A stretch of DNA of 64,000 nucleotides from Podospora pseudocomata (lineage: Eukaryota > Ascomycota > Sordariomycetes > Sordariales > Podosporaceae): positions 6,138,001 to 6,202,000 of the forward strand of contig NW_026946363.1 in assembly GCF_035222375.1 (NCBI RefSeq). Reading direction: 5' to 3'. Under the pieces are notes generated by a model. It was not told the DNA's origin, made no database searches, and saw only the letters and a program-made list of their open reading frames with translations. This document shows positions 57,678 through 64,000 of the stretch, piece by piece. Each line of letters opens with the position of its first letter. Position 1 is the first letter of the stretch. A program made the translations under genes and the position numbers.

Positions 57678-58560
57678 TCTTGCAAGACTAATACTTCTTC
57701 AAATTAGGATGATTGTAATAATGTCACGGCAACAGCGTCACGGACTTTTTCTTGTCTCTCGTTTATGAGTCAGTGTTGAATAGAATTCTGGGGGTCTTGA
57801 TGATGATTTCTTGGGAGGAATCTTGCATAGTGGGTGTTTTTGGCGTCTTTTTACATCTTTTTGCAAAATCCAACATTGTTTCCCATTTACTCTCAATCCT
57901 CGTAAGAACAAACATCAACTCCCGAAAACAGCTGCCCCCCAGAGGAATAACATGGTCCCCTGTTGTTTCCCACGGGTTGGGTAAGCCTGCGTCATCCGTT
58001 TAGCGACCCCGCTTCAACTCCCGAGCCCCTCCACGGTCCCCTCTTGCAGTCCCCGAATGCCCCACATGAAGGGCCTCACATCAGTTGGGTTTGTTTGCTC
58101 GGTCCCAATTGTCCGGGCTTTCGGGCCTTACATCATGGGGGTTGTCACTGCTTTGGCGGGTTGTACCATTGGGTGATGGGGAGTCGGGATTCTTTACCCA
58201 AACTCCTTGAAACTAGCTTGGTGATGGCTGGGTTGGTCTGGCTCTTTTCGGTTCTGGATCCCCGGGTAAGTAAAGAGCTTACAAGGTCATGAGGTGATGG
58301 TTAGTCTGATTAGGAGATGATTGTATAAGAGCCGGTGGGTGGATATATATGGGCATAATTACACCACAGGGCGCAAGACAGGCGGAGGTTTGTTGCCGGG
58401 AGGTACCTTATAAGATACAGCCTGCCTGCCGACCAAACACTTTTCCATTCCTCTCTGTTTTTTACCCATTGATATCTCTTACCTCCCCTCTGTCGCGTCT
58501 CGACAAGCGAGAACTCACACACCACCACCGGCACACCGCAAAGAAGAAAACATACGCAGA
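57678..58560. promoter_or_regulatory. Intergenic region with the dioxygenase promoter
   Basis: It holds the 3' region of the channel gene and the promoter of the dioxygenase. A TATA box (TATATAT) lies near 58343-58350, about 215 bp before the start codon, followed by a CT-rich stretch (58440-58500) that suits a fungal leader. No other gene is visible. Confidence 0.55.
58343..58350 (+). promoter_or_regulatory. TATA box of the intradiol dioxygenase gene
   Basis: The word ATATATAT in a GGATATATATGGG context, 211-218 bp upstream of the ATG at 58561, with a CT-rich leader between. TATA-type promoters are more common in inducible fungal genes, which would suit a catabolic enzyme; this is inference. 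Confidence 0.45.
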
Positions 58561-59715
58561 ATGGCGGAACCGCGCAGAGAAAACTCCGGCCCTGTCGGCC
58601 CGCCGCTTTTGGACTTGACGATTGACAACATCACGCCGAATACCATCAGGATTAACAGCCAGTCGGACGACCAGCGGTTGACGTATTTGCTGTCGAGACT
58701 GGTGACGCACCTGCATGACTTTGCGAGGGAGACGCGGCTGAGCACGGACGAGTGGATGGCCGGGCTGGAGTTTTTGATTGCTTGTGGGAAGATCTGCAGC
58801 GAGGTGCGGAATGTAGGTCGCATCTGTTTCCGACATCTGGTGGTTCAGGGAGGGCGGTAGGCAGTAAGGTATCAGGTGCTGATGTGGGGAGACAAACAGG
58901 AATTCATCCTCCTCTCCGACACCCTCGGCCTCTCCCTGCTCCTCGACAACATCAACCACCCCAAACCCGCCGGCGCAACCGAGGGCTCCGTCCTCGGCCC
59001 CTTCCACACCCACGATGCGCCCCTCCTCGAGAACGGCGCCTCGATGACCTCCGACCCGGCGGGTGAGCCGATGCTTGCCGTTTGTACCGTCAGAGACACG
59101 GCTGGGAACCCCATTGAGGGCATCAAGATTGATATCTGGGAGACGGACAGCAGCGGGCATTATGACGTCCAGCACAGCGACCGGAACGAGCCGAGCGAGA
59201 GGTGCGTCATGCTGAGTGATGAGGAGGGCCGGTTCTGGTTCAAGGGGTTGAAGCCGGTGAGCTACCCAATCCCGCATGATGGGCCGGTGGGGAAGCTGCT
59301 GGAGAGGCTGGGGAGACATCCGTGGAGGCCGGCGCATATTCACTTCATGTTTGAGAAGGAGGGTTGGGATAAGTTGATCACGTGAGTTCTCACCTTGGCC
59401 GTGCTTTCTGGGAGGAATTGGGATGCTGATGATCAGATAAGGGCACTGTACCTTAAGGGTGACCCCTACGAGACCTCGGATGCCGTCTTTGGCGTCAAAA
59501 AGAGCCTCGTTATCGAGCTTGGCAAGGTAGACAAGGAGACAGCGGAGAAATATGGGGTCGAGGAAGGCACATGGCTGCTCAAACATGACTTTGTGCTCAC
59601 CACGCAAAAGGACACAGAGAAGCTGAGAGACGACCTGGCCAAGGAGGCGTTGGCAAAGTTGGGCTTGCATAATCTCAAGCTGGTGGATCATCTGCCTGTG
59701 CCAGATCTAGATTAA
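58561..59715 (+). CDS. Intradiol ring-cleavage dioxygenase (catechol/hydroxyquinol 1,2-dioxygenase type)
   Basis: Three exons (58561-58812, 58900-59381, 59442-59715) encode 335 residues. The N-terminal 85-105 residues match the helical dimerisation domain of catechol/hydroxyquinol dioxygenases. The catalytic domain carries all four Fe(III) ligands: Tyr172 (GHYDVQ), Tyr206 (SYPIPHDGPVG) and His230/His232 (RPAHIHF). The enzyme opens an aromatic diol or triol between the hydroxyl groups, giving muconate or maleylacetate. The PIPxDGPVG...RPAHIHF wording fits the hydroxyquinol group, but substrate cannot be set from reading alone. After the last ligand come about 100 residues, the final 60 charged and helical. 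No signal peptide, so an intracellular enzyme. No other aromatic-catabolic gene lies beside it. The stop codon is 5 bp from that of the convergent TRM44 gene. Confidence 0.95.
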
Positions 59716-59720
59716 TGTTA

Positions 59721-61331
59721 TCAACCGGCTTTGTGCTGTTTTTGTTTCGGCTTTTTGCCCTTTGACTTTTTCCCAACCGACGGGCCAGTGTCGCTGGCTT
59801 CGTGCTCGTGGGTTGACGGTGGCTGCTTCATCAGTCGAACCACAGCATCGAAGTAACCAGCGGTGCCGCCGTATTTGTGCACCAAGGCTGGGACATCGAC
59901 CGAAGAGATATCTCCAGTCCGCTTACGTCCAACGATCGCTGCGTTGCGTGTAGATGGGATCCGGAGCATTTCCTGCTCAACCTCCCAGCCGCATTCAGCT
60001 GCTATCTCTGACACCCATCCCACGAACGAGGAGTAAGTCGAGTCGGCCTTGGTCTTGTCCTTTGGTGGCGATGCTCGGAACAGCTTTCCGCTGAGATCAT
60101 GGCTGCAGCAAGGGATAGAAATGAACGGACAGTCGGAGACAGCCGCAAGGATAGGAGTCCAAGGCGTCAGCTCGTCGGCGTGGTTGGAGATGATAAATGT
60201 CCCTTTTGGAAAGACGCCATCATGGGCCTTTTGTTCGTCAAAGCCATCACCGGACCCGCCTCTGCTGACATATGTCGGCAGCAAAACCAGCTCACGAAGT
60301 GAATCTTGCTCCTCCCCCGACAAAGACCTGACTCTGGTGCTGTACGACGCCCACGACGTTCGTGACCTAGCATCGAAGCCCCAACCGGAAAACCCTTCTT
60401 GATTTAGAATGTGGACGAGCAGTCCATTCCCGCAGCCAACATCAACGAATCCAGGAAACGGTCCCTCGCCATACATGTCCCTCCACAGCTCGATCATGAA
60501 AGCTGCGATACAAATGTCCTCAAAGATGTGTTTTTCGGGATCCGTCTGCTCTGCCCAACCCTTGATGAGACTTCTCGCATGCTTTTGTTTCAACTTGGTG
60601 TACGTGTCTTGCACCCGCGCTTGAGGAAGCAACACATCGTGATGGACTCTCTTTTGATAGCCCTGAACCCGGCCCTTGCCGTGCTTGTGAATGACCATGA
60701 GCAGCTGGAAAGCGGTCCGTATGAGCTTGTCAACGGTTCGGTCCTGCTCGTCAAAGAAGAGGTAGGAGAGGGAGATGGACCCGCAGGACTCTGCCGGCGT
60801 CCATTCATGAACAAATGCTATGCCCTTGACTACTGGGTGGTAGAAGGGCATATCCGAGGGCGTGGATACATGCGGGAGATAGATGACGAGAGTCCGCTCA
60901 ACAGCCTCCCCACCAGGGTTGCTCTTGTAGATGAGGCATGTCTGGTCAAGAGGCTTGTCTCTGAGGGTGTTTCTTGGTATAAGCTTGCGGATGACATGCC
61001 GCTGGAGCTCAAACCCGACAAAGGAGGGAATGTCGGCCACGAAGGCCAGGCTATCAGCCTCGTCGGCTGGGGTTGCCGGGTTGGCGGGACCATCCTGTGC
61101 GTCGTGCAGGATATCCGCACGGAAAAGCCATGTCGAGTTGATGTTTGGATTTCGGATCAAGTTGTCCATGACACTGTCAAACACCGGAGGTCCAAACGCA
61201 CACTCGTGGCGGTACAAGGGTCGCCATGTTGCCTTTGTTGGGGTGGTGTGTGTGTTGCCGCTGCTGTGACTGGCATCCTCGAAGATGACGGGTGGTGTGT
61301 CAAGCGCCAACTCTTCCGGCCTGAATGCCAT
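59721..61331 (-). CDS. TRM44: tRNA(Ser) Um44 2'-O-methyltransferase
   Basis: A single frame of 536 residues. The S-adenosylmethionine site is clear (FVDVGCGNGLL, residues 295-305), followed by the GWGFDAR strand-loop, and a downstream SNHADELTPW block and CPFISIPCCSHD motif that are typical of Trm44 proteins. The enzyme methylates the 2'-O of U44 in the variable arm region of tRNA(Ser), in the cytoplasm. The upstream region has a typical N-terminal domain (LxPRNTxRD, LVIYLPH) known in the family. The C-terminus is Lys-rich (SKGKKPKQKQHKAG). The start is the ATG at 61331 (GCGA before it); no ATG lies in frame upstream before a stop. Tail to tail with the dioxygenase, so the two mRNAs must overlap in their 3' untranslated parts. 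Confidence 0.95.
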   Translation of the reverse strand: MAFRPEELALDTPPVIFEDASHSSGNTHTTPTKATWRPLYRHECAFGPPVFDSVMDNLIRNPNINSTWLFRADILHDAQDGPANPATPADEADSLAFVADIPSFVGFELQRHVIRKLIPRNTLRDKPLDQTCLIYKSNPGGEAVERTLVIYLPHVSTPSDMPFYHPVVKGIAFVHEWTPAESCGSISLSYLFFDEQDRTVDKLIRTAFQLLMVIHKHGKGRVQGYQKRVHHDVLLPQARVQDTYTKLKQKHARSLIKGWAEQTDPEKHIFEDICIAAFMIELWRDMYGEGPFPGFVDVGCGNGLLVHILNQEGFSGWGFDARSRTSWASYSTRVRSLSGEEQDSLRELVLLPTYVSRGGSGDGFDEQKAHDGVFPKGTFIISNHADELTPWTPILAAVSDCPFISIPCCSHDLSGKLFRASPPKDKTKADSTYSSFVGWVSEIAAECGWEVEQEMLRIPSTRNAAIVGRKRTGDISSVDVPALVHKYGGTAGYFDAVVRLMKQPPSTHEHEASDTGPSVGKKSKGKKPKQKQHKAG

Positions 61332-62503
61332 TGCGAGCCACGGCTGCTTTCTGTTGTCTCGCGCTCGGGTCGTCACCGGTCGTGTGTGAGGCAAATCACT
61401 GCCGTCGGTCGAGGGACAGGCTCACCTCACAGGGGTCGGCCGAGAAGGCGACGGAGAAGCACCGAGGGGCAAAAAAGGCTTGGCGCAAGGCCCTGGTGGT
61501 GAGCTTGTCACAGGGAACCAGTCCCCGATGGTGGCGGATGGTTTTGACAATCTTGTGCTTGCTGAGCCTCTCGAAGCCTGTCTCGGGTCTCCATCATGAT
61601 GGCCTATGACTGGGCTTCACCATTGAATTATGTGATTTTACACCACTGGTGACACATCTATGGCAAACGTTACATGTCCAAATCCGGAGAAGACTGGCAA
61701 GCATCGGGTCCCATGTCATTGATGCGCATCACCAAGTCCACCTGCCCCGCGGCCCAGCCGACGGAACGGCGGGCTTCCCGTCGATTAGTCCAGGGCAGCG
61801 ATCGATGAATTGCAGCCGCGTTGCATTCATTCATGGACTTAAGAAAACAGAAAACAGAAAACAATGCTTTGACGGCGCAAAAGTTTCAATACAGGTTGAC
61901 TGCGCAGACCCAGAGGCACCCTGTCGTCCCTGCTCTCGTTATCGGATAGAGAATTGCTCTGGCGAAGAGCGAACGAATAAACTCCCAAAACGGTGAACAG
62001 TGCTGGGTGACCAGAGCCTTGTGACGCAACATCCCACCCCTGCAATATGATATAGCAAAAGTACCCCGAGGTAGACAAAGAGGCAACTTGCAGGAGGTTC
62101 CGCAAGCTTCGCTCTCCGAGGTACGCGTGCGGTACGTTTGGTGAATCATTGCCCCACCCTTCGTAGATGGCGGTGCCTTAGTGGCCAACCCAACCAGGGC
62201 CCTTTCGCGGCCTTGTTGCCTGAAAAGACCGTTCGCCCCACCTACCCATCCTCCCTCTTCCCCTCACCTCGCCATTTCCACTCTCTTCCCCTTCTATCTA
62301 CCGGACCTAATCATCATCTTGCCATCCATCGCAGCATCACCGCCCGCATACTTTCTCGGCACCCCGAAAGCTATAACTAGCCCACCCAGCACTCCCGATT
62401 TTTGACTCTGCACATAGCGAGACACTCTACAGTCGTCGGTCGCTCTCTTCCCCGTCACCAAATAAAACCCTTCTCCCAAGCACACCCCGAAAACTTCGAG
62501 TTT
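61332..62503. promoter_or_regulatory. Divergent promoter region of TRM44 (minus) and eIF1 (plus)
   Basis: The two genes are transcribed away from each other across 1.17 kb. The eIF1 side has a long pyrimidine-rich block (about 62236-62310), typical of strong housekeeping promoters in this group. A (GAAAACA)-type short repeat lies near 61847-61863. No gene is seen. Confidence 0.55.
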
Positions 62504-63218
62504 ATGTCCACCGAAATCGAAAACCTCAAGACCTACGGTACGTTCATCATCGTTCTCGCACACCACCCATCATCCGCGTTTTCGCGCCGCCCACGTTTGT
62601 GATGGATGTTGACGGCGCGTCACCGTCATACGCAACCTCGTTCACAGCCTTGTGGAGTCACTGCCACCTGGTCCACGTCCAAAACATCGAAGCACATTGC
62701 GCCGTTCATCAAAGAAGCATTGCTGACCGCCACTTGTCCTACAGATCCCTTCGCCGAAGCCGACGAGGACTCGGGCAAGACCAAACAGACTCAGGAGTAT
62801 ATCCATATCCGCATTCAGCGTATGTGTTTACACTTTATCCTCACGTGGCCCTGGCCTTGAGCTGCCAACCACGTGTGAGTTCACCAACAACAAGACAAGT
62901 GCTAACATTGTCACAGAGCGTAATGGACGTAAGACTCTGACCACCGTTCAGGGTATTCCGAGCAAGTTCGACCACAAGAAGATTCTTAAGGTTGTCAAGA
63001 AAGAGTTCGCTTGCAATGGCACCATCATCAGTGACACCGAGATGGGCGAGGTGATCCAGCTCCAGGGTGATCAGCGTACCAAGATCAAGGAGTTCCTCAC
63101 TGATAAGGAGAATGGCCTCGGCCTCGATGACAAGACCATCAAGGTATGCAGTATCTACACCGTCACAACACACCGAGACAGCATGCTAACTGATACTCGG
63201 CAGGTGCACGGCTTCTAA
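62504..63218 (+). CDS. SUI1: Translation initiation factor eIF1 (SUI1)
   Basis: Four small exons (62504-62537, 62745-62819, 62917-63143, 63204-63218) encode 116 residues, the normal size of eIF1. The protein binds the 40S ribosome near the P site and enforces start-codon choice. The sequence shows the SUI1 fold words: IHIRIQQRNGRKTLTTVQGIP, then KKILKVVKKEFACNGTI, and GEVIQLQGDQRTKIKEFL, ending VHGF. The N-terminal tail (SFFAEADEDSG-like, here DPFAEADEDSG) also matches. The last exon codes only four residues plus stop. Introns have GTACGT, GTATGT and GTATGC donors and CTGAC/CTAAC branch points; phases 1, 1 and 0. A highly expressed essential gene; the CT-rich promoter block upstream agrees. 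Confidence 0.97.
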
Positions 63219-64000
63219 GTCCGGCATGTCACACGTGCCGTAGCTCACTTCGAGTCCCCCTCTGGGGAATACGGAGCAGCGTCTACGAAAGTAGTGTCGC
63301 TACGAGCGCTGAGAGGACCCTTGGTTGGGTCCAGCGGCATAATGACATGATACCCCACGATGGTTACGGACGTCCTTTTTACTCTAGCAACATTGTTGCA
63401 GGAGGTTTTTTGGGAAGGAAAGGCTCTATTTTTTTTTTTGCGCGATACAGATCGTCGTTCGCTTAGGTAGTCGATTTCTGGTGGTTTTCAAAATCTCTGG
63501 AACGATGCAAGACGCAAGCCTTTCATTATGAAATCTGCGGTCTTGGGGCAATGGGATCATAAGTTGCGATAAACTTGTGCCATGACAGTCTTGATATGCC
63601 TGGTTTGATATGTGTATGCTGCATCTGTCAACCAGCTGTGCTCGCAACGACTGCGTTGTTGTCTGAGTCTGATACATGTTGCTGTTGTGACTGATGACTT
63701 GCTGCCATCAAATCGTATCAAGCCGAACGGGATTATCACCATGTTTTTTGCGTGTAAACAAGATCTAAAAATAACCATGACGCCAATGCTACCACATTTG
63801 CCTGAACCATTCCCCCATTTGACCGTTTCCACAATCCCAATCTTTAAATAAGGATAGGTATAAAACTCGAACCCAAAAAGACAGAGAAAGAAACAGCAAA
63901 AAGAAACAGAAAAAGAAAACAGGAACGGCAACTTGACAAGATCCATGACTCCCTCGAAGAGTGCCCAAAATAAAACCAAACGAAAGAGACGTGTTAAAGA
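63219..64000. other. 3' region of eIF1 and end of window
   Basis: The first part is 3' untranslated sequence of eIF1. The rest has no recognisable gene; a minus-strand frame at 63557-63979 is Phe/Ser/Cys-rich only because of an A-rich plus strand near 63885-63920 and is not supported. A gene may begin past the window edge. Confidence 0.5.

Noticed and set aside
58561-61331. Dioxygenase and TRM44 as a functional pair or catabolic cluster
   Set aside because: The products act in unrelated processes, and no transporter, hydroxylase or maleylacetate reductase gene lies nearby.

Overview
The window looks like nuclear DNA of a filamentous ascomycete, most likely a sordariomycete. Evidence: introns of about 50-310 bp with GTRAGT/GTATGT-type donors and CTAAC/CTGAC branch points, GC-rich coding sequence, CT-rich leaders, a fungal-type two-domain ATP sulfurylase, a divergent septin, an EI24/RRT8 membrane protein, and AT-rich islands of the kind left by repeat-induced point mutation (RIP). 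There is no bacterial-style operon, no tRNA or rRNA gene that I can see, and no CRISPR array. Species cannot be fixed from the sequence alone.

Sixteen protein genes are supported. Plus strand, 2.6-9.6 kb: a mitochondrial ABC1/ADCK-type kinase-like protein and an AspE-like septin. Minus strand, 11.5-37.4 kb: a proline-rich protein and an Arg/Asp-repeat protein, both unrecognised; ATP sulfurylase; a giant secreted Ser/Thr-rich repeat glycoprotein; an RRT8-like membrane protein; and a GDT1-type Mn/Ca transporter. Plus strand, 38.7-47.7 kb: a Tbf1-like telobox (Myb) protein, the COPI gamma subunit, and a CDP-alcohol phosphotransferase. Then an AP-1-type bZIP (minus), a 4.9 kb gene-poor stretch with AT-rich islands and a possible fossil LTR, a TRP/FLC-type channel (plus), an intradiol dioxygenase (plus), TRM44 (minus, tail to tail with the dioxygenase, 5 bp between stop codons), and eIF1/SUI1 (plus). 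Most are unrelated housekeeping genes; I see no metabolic cluster.

The two most interesting points are these. (1) The gene at 22922-31010 encodes about 2651 residues with a signal peptide, an Asp/Gly-rich stalk and roughly 45 copies of a short P-[YF]-P-x-x-N-x-[ST] motif, each carrying an N-glycosylation sequon, and no obvious GPI signal. (2) The 10-mer ACCCTAACCC, 1.7 telomeric repeats, occurs six times in intergenic DNA where about 0.1 is expected by chance, twice just upstream of the gene for a Tbf1-like telobox protein, which suggests a telobox-type regulatory network with autoregulation.

Exon limits were set by hand from reading frame, phase and splice consensus. They agree in phase throughout, except at the 5' end of the proline-rich gene (11471-13492), where several acceptors are possible.
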